Of a stretch of DNA of 13,568 nt, positions 8,111 to 13,568 are shown one piece after another. The DNA is from a bacterium. Its GTDB lineage: Bacteria > Desulfobacterota > GWC2-55-46. Made by a program: the position numbers and the translations under genes. The stretch lies in the NCBI GenBank assembly GCA_004298725.1, contig SCQA01000076.1, forward strand, positions 1 through 13,568, given 5' to 3'. Under the pieces are notes generated by a model. That model did no database searches. It had not been told where the DNA came from and saw only the letters and a program-made list of their open reading frames with translations. The number at the start of each line of letters is the position of its first letter. The first letter of the stretch is position 1.

Positions 8111-8144
8111 CCCTTCTTAATCTCTCAGGATTAAGTTAAAAGGG
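8111..8144 (-). promoter_or_regulatory. PyrR-binding RNA hairpin (anti-antiterminator)
   Basis: Read on the minus strand, CTTAATC and GATTAAG form a perfect 7-bp upper stem (8129-8135 with 8116-8122). It closes the hexaloop CTGAGA, which fits the PyrR loop pattern CNGNGA. The wider string AATCCTGAGAGATT matches the published PyrR consensus ARUCCNGNGAGGYU at 13 of 14 positions (one G to A). A lower stem CCCTT/AAGGG (8140-8144 with 8111-8115) is separated by a bulge on the 5' side only (8136-8139), as in Bacillus binding loops. It lies about 40 bases upstream of the leader terminator and ahead of a pyrR gene. This is what is seen; binding itself is inferred. Confidence 0.87.
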
Positions 8145-8206
8145 TTATTATTTCAATTTTATTAGTTGCCGCTAAATTGCCGCTTAAAGCATTAAACCTG
8201 GCTATG

Positions 8207-8590
8207 TCACCTTAAAACGTCCGAATTCTCTCTTATCGGAGACGTGGCGATTATATCAACAGGAATTACCCAGTCATACCCGTCGACAAAATCAAGCGAT
8301 ATTACTTGAGTATATTGAACTTCCACCGTAATTTCTTCGTTACCGCGCGATATAACAACGTCTTCTTCGTTGAGCGGAATTGACCAACTGCGGGCCTTCT
8401 CAAGTATGCGTTTTTTCATAGTTGCATCGTTATACATGTGCGCCATTTTTGACTCGTTCTTCGCGTCAAGCTTGACCATGTAATACGAAAAAACAGGTAA
8501 AAATGTCTTGGATGCGCCATAGATGAGCGACCCGATTATAAATATCCATACGGCGGCCTTGAAAGTTGAAGCACCACGATTGCCGTTCAT
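8207..8590 (-). CDS. small single-pass membrane protein, DUF4845-like
   Basis: A 127-residue protein of unknown function. The N-terminus NGNRGASTF is followed by one hydrophobic segment (residues about 12-34). Then comes a soluble region with a charged helix (DATMKKRILEKARSWSIPL) and beta-like stretches (EEITVEVQYTQVISLDF). This plan of a short 'RGA/T' start, one membrane helix and a small periplasmic domain resembles DUF4845-type proteins of Gram-negative bacteria; that likeness is from memory and tentative. I prefer the ATG at 8588-8590. A GTG at 8606-8608 would add six residues but falls on the predicted transcription start of the promoter at 8615-8643. The gene lies upstream of the pyr leader on the same strand with no obvious terminator between, so read-through into the attenuator is possible. 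Confidence 0.72.
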   Translation of the reverse strand: MNGNRGASTFKAAVWIFIIGSLIYGASKTFLPVFSYYMVKLDAKNESKMAHMYNDATMKKRILEKARSWSIPLNEEDVVISRGNEEITVEVQYTQVISLDFVDGYDWVIPVDIIATSPIRENSDVLR

Positions 8591-8614
8591 ATATCGCCCA
8601 TTCCACACTTATAA

Positions 8615-8643
8615 GATATACAACTTTAAGCAACGGCAGTCAA
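8615..8643 (-). promoter_or_regulatory. sigma70-like promoter, leftward
   Basis: On the minus strand TTGACT (8638-8643) and TATATC (8615-8620) are separated by exactly 17 bases. Transcription would begin near 8608, leaving a leader of about 18 bases before the ATG at 8590. The -35 box lies in one arm of a 12-bp inverted repeat, whose other arm carries the rightward promoter. Confidence 0.55.
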
Positions 8644-8680
8644 CAGATTTCTTCTTCAACCCTTTCAATTGACTGCCGTT
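8632..8680. repeat. perfect 12-bp inverted repeat spanning divergent promoter -35 boxes
   Basis: AACGGCAGTCAA (8632-8643) and TTGACTGCCGTT (8669-8680) are exact reverse complements separated by 25 bases. Each arm, read outward, starts with TTGACT. The repeat therefore places two identical -35 boxes plus the next six bases in mirror image. It could be a binding site for a dimeric regulator or simply a duplicated promoter core. Confidence 0.85.
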
Positions 8681-8697
8681 CTAAATGGTGTTAATAT
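8669..8697 (+). promoter_or_regulatory. sigma70-like promoter, rightward
   Basis: TTGACT (8669-8674), a 17-base spacer and TAATAT (8692-8697) form a good sigma70 match. The start point would be near 8704. If it serves the TPR gene at 8928, the untranslated leader is about 220 bases, which is long; a small RNA or an extra nearer promoter is possible. Confidence 0.6.
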
Positions 8698-8927
8698 TTG
8701 TCTCAAGCACTGCCTATAACTCAACCAATGGTAGCGCTGAATTCGACTACGCGTTTCTTGCATAACTCACGAAATTGACGCTTAGAAAGCCCCGCCATTT
8801 TACTATCGTAAATTCAAACGCATATTAGGAACGAACTGCTTGCAAAAAAAAATAATAAACCACACACTTACGCGATATTCGCTTTAATTATAAAAAGCCG
8901 CTTATATGCGGCGTTACCGGAGGCACA
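8698..8927 (+). other. non-coding leader region upstream of the TPR gene
   Basis: About 230 bases with no plausible gene on either strand, lying between the rightward promoter and the TPR start. Visible structure is limited. There is a run of nine A residues (8843-8851) and a small hairpin GCCGC-TTATAT-GCGGC (8897-8912). The hairpin sits directly ahead of the GGAGG ribosome binding site (8919-8923). It does not resemble a tRNA or a riboswitch that I recognise. Confidence 0.4.
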
Positions 8928-10718
8928 GTGAAACTTTTTTTATCAGGTTTAATCGCAGTAGCGTTGCTCACGCCCACATTTTCAGCCTCTTCCGAGGCCG
9001 TTGCAAAAGAGGCTGAGGCAAACCCGGCAGTAACGCCCAAGCGCGTCTCAGCGGAAAGTTACTATTATTTTATAGCCGCGCAGACGATGAAAAGGGCCGG
9101 CAACTACCCAAGCGCCATAGAGCTTTATAAGAAAGCCGCATTAGCGGACGGCGATTCAGCGGTGCTTTATGCCGACCTCGGCGCGCTTTATCTATTAACA
9201 GGCAATTACGCGGAGGCGCAAAAGAATCTTGAAAAAGCCATCTCCATTGACGATAAATACGCCGAGGCATATGCCGCGCTCGGCGAGCTTTTATCCATGC
9301 AAAACGACTTCAAAGGCTCAGTTGAAAATTACAAAAAAGCCGTTGAACTCGCGCCGGGCGTCCAAAAAAATTACATTTACCTCGGCACAAAATACGCCAG
9401 AATAAAAGAATACGACAAGGCCGTGGAAGTTTTTAACTCGCTTCTTAAAATAGAGCCTGATTCCATAATGGCTTTCTATTACATCGCCAAGATAGAAGCC
9501 GAGCGCGGCTCATTCAAAAAAGCCGAGGAAAGCTACATTAAAACGATCAGCATCAGCAGGCACTTTGACACCGCTTATTACGAGCTGGGCCTTCTCTATG
9601 AATCGCAAAAGGATTACGCCAAAGCAATCGATATCTATAAAAAAGCCCTTATGGAAATACCGGGCGATACCGGCTTCCGTATAAAGCTCGGCACCATATA
9701 CATACAGCAAAACAAACTTGACATGGCCCTGCTTGAATTCACGGAGCTTGAAAAGCACAATGAAACACGCCTTGACGCGATGATAAAAATCGGCCTTATA
9801 TACTTTGAAAAGAAAGACCACGCCGCGGCTATAGACAAATTTCAAGAAATACTGAAAGAGCACCCTGAAATACACAGAGTGCGCTATTACATCGGCGCGG
9901 CCCATGAAGAAAGAGGCGACATGGAGTCTGCGGCAAAGGAATTTCATGCCATTCCCGACAACGACTCAAGCTTTATAGACGCGAAGATTCACCTTGCGTA
10001 CATATACGAACGGCAAGGCAGGTTCGACGACACTGTAAAAGAACTTAAAGACGCCATCAGGCTTAAAAAAGACAACATAGAGCTGTACAGGCTTCTTGCG
10101 TCAATCTACAGGCAGACCAAGCATTTTAACGAGGCGCTCGAAACCATTAACAACGCCCTTGCGCTGAAGCCTAACGACGTTGATTTGTACTTTGCGCTCG
10201 GCATCCTCCATGACGACTCCAAGCAAGAAGACAAGGCCGTTGAGACGATGAAAAAGGTGATTGAGCTTGATCCCAAGCACGCAAACGCGCTTAACTACGT
10301 CGGCTATACATATGCCGACAAAGGCGTAAAACTTGACGAAGCTGAAGATTATATTAAGAGAGCCTTGCAGGCAAAGCCTGAAAGCGGCCACATTCTCGAC
10401 AGCCTCGGCTGGGTGTACTATAAAAAAGGCGAGTATGCTAAGGCGGTTATAGAACTTGAAAAGGCCGTGAAATACATGCCCAAGGACTCTGTTGTACTTG
10501 ACCACCTCGGGGACGCCTACTTAAAAATAAACCTCAAGAAAAAGGCGCTCGCCTCGTACGAAGCATCGCTCGTATCAGAGCCAAAGAGCGAAATAGTCAG
10601 AGGCAAGGCGGAAAAGCTCAGAGATGAACTTAAACATGTTAAAGACGACACAACCGATATAAAAAGCAAGAAGCCGAAAAAGTTAAAAAAGCTGAAAAAA
10701 CAGAAAGAAAACGAATAA
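8928..10718 (+). CDS. exported tetratricopeptide repeat protein (about 15 TPRs)
   Basis: A 596-residue protein made almost wholly of 34-residue TPR units, running without a break from about residue 43 to 550. The spacing of the G/A-x-x-Y and A-x-x-x-Y/L-x-x-A positions gives roughly 15 copies. The N-terminus MKLFLSGLIAVALLTPTFSA is a signal peptide with likely cleavage near residues 19-22, so the repeats should be periplasmic or envelope-associated. The C-terminus is a very basic tail ending in KSKKPKKLKKLKKQKENE, which could bind acidic surfaces or polymers. The start is GTG with GGAGG four bases upstream. The next gene, a lipoprotein, starts one base after the stop, so the two probably act together at the envelope. 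TPR arrays are protein-binding scaffolds; the partner cannot be read from the sequence. Confidence 0.9.
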   Translation: MKLFLSGLIAVALLTPTFSASSEAVAKEAEANPAVTPKRVSAESYYYFIAAQTMKRAGNYPSAIELYKKAALADGDSAVLYADLGALYLLTGNYAEAQKNLEKAISIDDKYAEAYAALGELLSMQNDFKGSVENYKKAVELAPGVQKNYIYLGTKYARIKEYDKAVEVFNSLLKIEPDSIMAFYYIAKIEAERGSFKKAEESYIKTISISRHFDTAYYELGLLYESQKDYAKAIDIYKKALMEIPGDTGFRIKLGTIYIQQNKLDMALLEFTELEKHNETRLDAMIKIGLIYFEKKDHAAAIDKFQEILKEHPEIHRVRYYIGAAHEERGDMESAAKEFHAIPDNDSSFIDAKIHLAYIYERQGRFDDTVKELKDAIRLKKDNIELYRLLASIYRQTKHFNEALETINNALALKPNDVDLYFALGILHDDSKQEDKAVETMKKVIELDPKHANALNYVGYTYADKGVKLDEAEDYIKRALQAKPESGHILDSLGWVYYKKGEYAKAVIELEKAVKYMPKDSVVLDHLGDAYLKINLKKKALASYEASLVSEPKSEIVRGKAEKLRDELKHVKDDTTDIKSKKPKKLKKLKKQKENE

Positions 10719-10719
10719 G

Positions 10720-11382
10720 ATGATTACACTCCGCCGGTTACTTGCCCTCGCCTGCCTTTTGCTCCTTAATTCAGGTTGCGTTGCGTTTACGCTAAGCACG
10801 TTGGCTGAAAAACCCGAAAAACCGTGGCTTGCGGCAAATTCAATTGCCGCCGAAGCGGTTATAAGCATTACCGGCGATAAGCCTGTCAGCGGTCGAGCGC
10901 TTATACTGGCAAAATCTCCGGCGTACTTCAGAATAGACGTCAAAGGCGCTTTCGGCGCTACCGCGGCCTTGCTTGTAAGCGACGCAAAATCAATTACCAT
11001 TTCATCTGGCGGCAATACAAGCGTTTACGCTAAAGGTCAGAACAACCCGTACATTCCATACGGGTTTACGCCTGATGAATTAGTAACGCTTTTGCTCGGC
11101 GCTAAAAACGTTGACACGGCCTCTATTAAAACCACTTTTAAAGACTTTGACGTAACAACCGATGCCAACGGCAATATTATTGCGCTCAAGAAACAAGGTG
11201 ACGGCGAACAAAACTTTAACCTGTTGTTGTCGGACTTTAAAAATACATCAGGCGCGTCATTTCCGAGTAGCATAACAATTGAAGACGGTTACAAAACAAT
11301 AAGCATCAGGTACACCAAAATAGAAGTTAACCCTGATATTTCAAACGACTCTTTTGCAGTTCCGGCACCCGAACCCAAATAA
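10720..11382 (+). CDS. lipoprotein of LolB/LolA-like or DUF4292-like fold
   Basis: A 220-residue protein with a lipoprotein signal peptide: RRLLALACLLLLNSGC, with Cys20 as the probable lipidated residue. The lipobox is slightly off consensus, with Asn at -3. The body has alternating beta-type segments such as AEAVISITGDKPVSGRALI, YFRIDVKGAFGATAALLVSD and PSSITIEDGYKTISIRYTKI. This pattern of strands with 'R-x-D-x-x-G-x-x-G' recalls LolA/LolB-like outer-membrane lipoprotein carriers and DUF4292; the family call is tentative. It follows the TPR gene by one base (TAAGATG), implying one transcript and translational coupling. A role in envelope assembly with the TPR protein is inference. Confidence 0.75.
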   Translation: MITLRRLLALACLLLLNSGCVAFTLSTLAEKPEKPWLAANSIAAEAVISITGDKPVSGRALILAKSPAYFRIDVKGAFGATAALLVSDAKSITISSGGNTSVYAKGQNNPYIPYGFTPDELVTLLLGAKNVDTASIKTTFKDFDVTTDANGNIIALKKQGDGEQNFNLLLSDFKNTSGASFPSSITIEDGYKTISIRYTKIEVNPDISNDSFAVPAPEPK

Positions 11383-11442
11383 CAATAAATAGCTCGCCCT
11401 TCCCCGTACATTATTTGGCGGCACTGCCCGCTTTGTAATAAA

Positions 11443-11471
11443 TTGACTATAAGGCATTTTTATGTTATAAG
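11443..11471 (+). promoter_or_regulatory. sigma70-like promoter of carD, extended -10
   Basis: TTGACT (11443-11448), a 17-base spacer and TATAAG (11466-11471), with TG one base before the -10 (extended -10). Transcription would start near 11478, about 45 bases before the carD ATG. This separates carD from the TPR-lipoprotein unit. A weak GCGG/CCGC hairpin followed by TTTG (about 11418-11435) might end the upstream transcript. Confidence 0.65.
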
Positions 11472-11522
11472 ATAACTTACGCGTTAGAATCAGCTTTATA
11501 ACACTATAGCCTAAGGATAAAC

Positions 11523-12029
11523 ATGCCAAGAGCGTCGTTGTCGTCTTTCAAAGCCGGAGAGCTTGCTGTTTACCCAGCGCACGGAGTTGGCATGATAACC
11601 GGTATCGAATGCAGAACGGTCTCCGGCGAGAATAAGCACTTTTACATTCTTAAAGTGCTCGATACTGAAGCCACCATTATGATTCCCGTTGACAACGCGA
11701 ATTCCGTAGGGCTTCGCAAGGTGGTCAAAAAAAGCATGCTTCCGAAGATATACAGCATACTGAAAGACAGAAGCGACACGGCCTTAGACAGCCAAACATG
11801 GAACAGGCGCTACCGCGAATACACCGACAAGATTAAAAGCGGCTGTGTAATGGAAGTTGCTAAAGTGTTAAGAGACTTGTACGTGCTTAAATTCGACAAA
11901 GAGCTTTCTTTTGGCGAAAGAAAAATGTTTGACACCGCTAAAAACCTCCTTGTAAAAGAAATATCCATAGCGCGCAATACCAAAGAAGATAAAATAGAAG
12001 AAGAGCTTTATCGCCTGCTAAAGAATTGA
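11523..12029 (+). CDS. carD: CarD/CdnL family RNA polymerase-binding transcription regulator
   Basis: A 168-residue protein of the CarD_CdnL_TRCF family. The N-terminal Tudor-like RNA-polymerase-binding domain (about 5-65) starts with FKAGELAVYPAHGVGMITGIE and includes IMIPVDNANSVGLR. The helical C-terminal half holds WNRRYREYTDKIKSG (93-107); its Trp corresponds to the one that wedges into promoter DNA in mycobacterial and Thermus CarD. It lacks the helicase parts of Mfd and the HMGA-like tail of Myxococcus CarD, so it is the short CdnL type. Such proteins stabilise open complexes at many promoters, including rRNA. The ATG has AAGGA five bases upstream and a strong promoter of its own. It lies upstream of ispD and ispF, a neighbourhood shared with mycobacteria. 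Confidence 0.95.
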   Translation: MPRASLSSFKAGELAVYPAHGVGMITGIECRTVSGENKHFYILKVLDTEATIMIPVDNANSVGLRKVVKKSMLPKIYSILKDRSDTALDSQTWNRRYREYTDKIKSGCVMEVAKVLRDLYVLKFDKELSFGERKMFDTAKNLLVKEISIARNTKEDKIEEELYRLLKN

Positions 12030-12125
12030 CATCGGCGTACCGTATGCGGCGCCCTGCCCTGTTGTTGCCTAAGGCAGTATCAAAAAGCACACCATAAAAA
12101 ACCAAGTCTTAAAGCCGAGTTTTAT
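12030..12125 (+). other. intergenic spacer after carD
   Basis: No gene is visible. Short self-complementary pieces occur (GGCGCC at about 12048-12053, and GCC-TAA-GGC near 12069-12077). Neither is followed by a T tract, so no convincing terminator for carD can be named. Confidence 0.35.
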
Positions 12126-12273
12126 TTAAGGGTGTCTCTAAAAATTAGAAATTTTTTCCGAGGTCGAGGCGGGGCGAAATAAAAAGCGGAGCATATAAAC
12201 GAATATGTGAGCATTTTTATTACGTCCTAACAAAGAGATAGGGAAAAAGGGCAATTTTTAGAGGCAACCTTAA
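12126..12273. repeat. palindromic MITE-like element between carD and ispD
   Basis: About 148 bp bounded by imperfect inverted ends: AAGGGTGTCTCTAAAAATT (12128-12146) against the complement of AATTTTTAGAGGCAACCTT (12253-12271). They agree at 17 of 19 positions, and the match extends two bases further out on each side into TTAA. The symmetry continues inward. GGGCGA-AATAAAAA (12172-12185) faces TTTTTATT-ACGTCC (12214-12227), and at the centre GCATAT (12191-12196) faces ATATGT (12203-12208) around AAACGA. The whole unit could fold into one long hairpin on either strand. There is no coding capacity, so it would be a non-autonomous element moved in trans or a REP/ERIC-like repeat. Copy number elsewhere cannot be seen from one window. 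Confidence 0.72.
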
Positions 12274-12301
12274 TATCAAAAGCCAGACAACCCGCTATTA
12301 A

Positions 12302-13036
12302 ATGCCGCAACTAAAACCAGCACAAACACTCCAGCAAATACCTGAAACCGCCGTAGTAATAGCCTCCGGCGGCAAAGGGCTTCGCATGGGTTCAGCGAAA
12401 AACAAGAATTACCTCTCCCTTCTCGGAAAGCCGGTGCTCGCTTACACTCTTTCTGTTTTTGAAGTATGCCCGCTTGTCAATACCCTAACTCTCGTAGTTC
12501 CAAAGAACGACATTGAATTTTGTAAAAATGAGATCGTCTCTGTTTACGGTTTTAAAAAAATAATCAACATTACGGCAGGCGGCAGTGAGAGGCAAGACTC
12601 AGTTTTTAACGGCATAAACGCGGCAATAAACAACGCTAAAATACGCCCCGGCATAATAGCCGTACACGACGGCGCAAGGCCGCTTGTAAGTTTAAAGATT
12701 ATCGAAGACGTCATACGCTCTGCCGCCGCATCCGGCGCGGCTATAGCGGCCGTTCCAGTAAAAGACACTGTAAAAGAAGCAAATAACGGGTTCGTGTCGA
12801 AAACGCTCGCGCGAAATACGCTCTGGAGCGTTCAGACTCCGCAGGCGTTCTGGACGGAGACGTTGCTTGAAGCGTACAAAAAAGCGCATGAGGACAACTT
12901 CTTCGGCACTGACGAAAGCTCGCTTGCGGAACGTCTCGGCGTAGACGTTAAAATAATCGAAGGCTCTTACGAAAACATCAAAATAACTACGCCCGTTGAC
13001 ATGCTCTTTGCCGAAGCCGTATTAAAGGCAAGATAG
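12302..13036 (+). CDS. ispD: 2-C-methyl-D-erythritol 4-phosphate cytidylyltransferase
   Basis: This enzyme transfers CMP from CTP to methylerythritol 4-phosphate, the third step of the MEP isoprenoid pathway. The 244-residue protein has the nucleotide loop VIASGGKGLRMG (19-30), GGSERQDSVFNGI (around 95-107), VHDGARPLV, VPVKDTVKEA, LWSVQTPQAFW, FFGTDESSLAERLG and ENIKITTPVDM in the right order. Two motif positions differ from most IspD proteins. The common A-A-G-x-G is S-G-G-K-G, and K-Q-Y/F-L is K35-N-Y-L with the catalytic-type Lys kept. No good ribosome binding site precedes the ATG at 12302, and the next Met (29) lies inside the nucleotide loop, so this start stands by elimination. A palindromic element ends 28 bp upstream. 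ispF follows after 48 bp. Confidence 0.96.
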   Translation: MPQLKPAQTLQQIPETAVVIASGGKGLRMGSAKNKNYLSLLGKPVLAYTLSVFEVCPLVNTLTLVVPKNDIEFCKNEIVSVYGFKKIINITAGGSERQDSVFNGINAAINNAKIRPGIIAVHDGARPLVSLKIIEDVIRSAAASGAAIAAVPVKDTVKEANNGFVSKTLARNTLWSVQTPQAFWTETLLEAYKKAHEDNFFGTDESSLAERLGVDVKIIEGSYENIKITTPVDMLFAEAVLKAR

Positions 13037-13051
13037 GCTTTTTTGTCTTGC

Positions 13052-13079
13052 TTGACTTAGTTTCTTGCTGTATCTTAAT
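13052..13079 (+). promoter_or_regulatory. possible weak promoter before ispF
   Basis: TTGACT (13052-13057), 16 bases and CTTAAT (13074-13079). If used, the start point would fall on or next to the ispF ATG at 13085. That would give a leaderless message, and indeed no ribosome binding site is visible. The -10 is only a 4 of 6 match. Confidence 0.25.
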
Positions 13080-13084
13080 CGCAT

Positions 13085-13567
13085 ATGAGAATAGGTTTCG
13101 GTTACGATGTACACAGGCTTATTGAAGTCCGCCGCCTCGTGCTTGGCGGAGTAATAGTGCCGTTTGAAAAAGGCCTTTTAGGCCATTCCGACGCGGACGT
13201 GCTATCTCACGCCGTAACCGACGCCATAATCGGAGCGGCCGGACTTGGAGACATAGGCACGCATTTTCCGCCGTCTGACCCCGCGTATAAAGACATTTCA
13301 AGTTTAGAGCTGTTAAAAAGAATCGCCCAACTTGTGGAAGGCCATGCTTTAACGGTGTCTAACATTGATTCAACCATAGTATGCGAAGCGCCGAAGCTGT
13401 TGCCGTATCTTATGGACATGGCCGCCAACATCGCCGATGCCGTCGGTTGCGCCAGGTCGCGCGTTAACGTCAAAGCAAAGACCGAAGAGGGCTTGGGTTT
13501 CACCGGCTCCGGCGCTGGCATTAAAGCCTACGCAGTAGCGTTGCTTGAAGAAAAATCACCGCGTTAA
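13085..13567 (+). CDS. ispF: 2-C-methyl-D-erythritol 2,4-cyclodiphosphate synthase
   Basis: This enzyme cyclises CDP-methylerythritol 2-phosphate to methylerythritol cyclodiphosphate with loss of CMP, two steps after IspD. The 160-residue protein is complete, ending one base before the window edge. Metal ligands D8 and H10 are in GFGYDVHRL, and H42 is in the segment GHSDADVLSHAVTDA (33-47). The substrate region is DIGTHFPPSDP (56-66), and the cytidine and hydrophobic-cavity signature is AKTEEGLGFTGSGAGI (131-146). The length is typical for the trimeric enzyme. It is encoded apart from IspD and not as an IspDF fusion. The ATG lacks a visible ribosome site. In many genomes with this order cysS follows, which would lie just outside. 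Confidence 0.98.
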   Translation: MRIGFGYDVHRLIEVRRLVLGGVIVPFEKGLLGHSDADVLSHAVTDAIIGAAGLGDIGTHFPPSDPAYKDISSLELLKRIAQLVEGHALTVSNIDSTIVCEAPKLLPYLMDMAANIADAVGCARSRVNVKAKTEEGLGFTGSGAGIKAYAVALLEEKSPR

Positions 13568-13568
13568 C

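Noticed and set aside
8145..8206. Dedicated promoter for the pyr operon
   Set aside because: The minus strand is AT-rich (TAATAA, AATAAT) but no -35 box at a good distance was convincing; the GCGGCAA repeat there is too short to interpret.
8591..8608. GTG start for the small membrane protein
   Set aside because: It coincides with the predicted transcription start and has no ribosome site; the ATG at 8590 is preferred, though not proven.
8775..8806. Second rightward promoter candidate TTGACG ... TACTAT
   Set aside because: The spacing is 20 bases, too long, and at 17 bases there is no -10 match.
10101..10505. 134-codon minus-strand frame inside the TPR gene (and 9510-9947)
   Set aside because: They are antisense to a clear TPR coding sequence; repeat codon bias explains the open frame.
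8928..10718. Tandem DNA repeat or CRISPR-like array in the TPR gene
   Set aside because: The 34-residue periodicity is at protein level only; the DNA units are diverged.
12030..12125. tRNA or terminator after carD
   Set aside because: There is no cloverleaf, and the short stems lack a following T tract.

Overview
The window is about 13.6 kb of gene-dense bacterial chromosome. It reads as two divergent blocks that meet at an intergenic region near 8.6-8.9 kb. The gene set points to a diderm (Gram-negative) bacterium: a lipoprotein of outer-membrane type, a secreted TPR protein, MEP-pathway isoprenoid genes and a stand-alone CarD/CdnL regulator. The overall flavour is deltaproteobacterial (Desulfobacterota-like) or Nitrospirota-like. 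That placement is inference; there is no rRNA or other decisive marker here.

Minus-strand block (8144 down to 1). This is a de novo pyrimidine operon in the order pyrR-pyrB-pyrC-carA-[MNT-HEPN]-carB. PyrR, aspartate carbamoyltransferase, class I dihydroorotase and the glutaminase subunit of carbamoyl-phosphate synthase are packed with overlaps or gaps of a few bases. The large subunit carB runs off the left edge, only some twenty residues short of its expected C-terminus. In front of pyrR lies a leader that can be read directly: a hairpin whose loop fits the PyrR-binding hexaloop pattern (CNGNGA), followed by a strong intrinsic terminator. This indicates UMP-dependent attenuation of the Bacillus type. 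carA and carB are split by a two-gene HEPN/minimal-nucleotidyltransferase module, a toxin-antitoxin type pair. It is visibly more AT-rich than its neighbours, so it looks like an acquired insertion. A small single-pass membrane protein gene (8207-8590) lies upstream of the operon on the same strand.

Divergent control region (8609-8927). Two sigma70-like promoters point away from each other. Their -35 boxes sit inside the two arms of a perfect 12-bp inverted repeat.

Plus-strand block (8928-13567). A 15-repeat TPR protein with a signal peptide is followed one base later by a lipoprotein gene. Then come carD with its own good promoter, a palindromic MITE-like element of about 148 bp, ispD and ispF. 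The carD-ispD-ispF order is a widely conserved neighbourhood, also seen in Mycobacterium tuberculosis. IspD and IspF carry out two steps of the MEP pathway to isoprenoid precursors.

Most genes are housekeeping. The parts most worth a second look are the PyrR attenuator leader, the HEPN/MNT pair inside the carAB unit, the mirror-image promoters and the palindromic element between carD and ispD. I found no CRISPR array, tRNA, rRNA or transposase gene.
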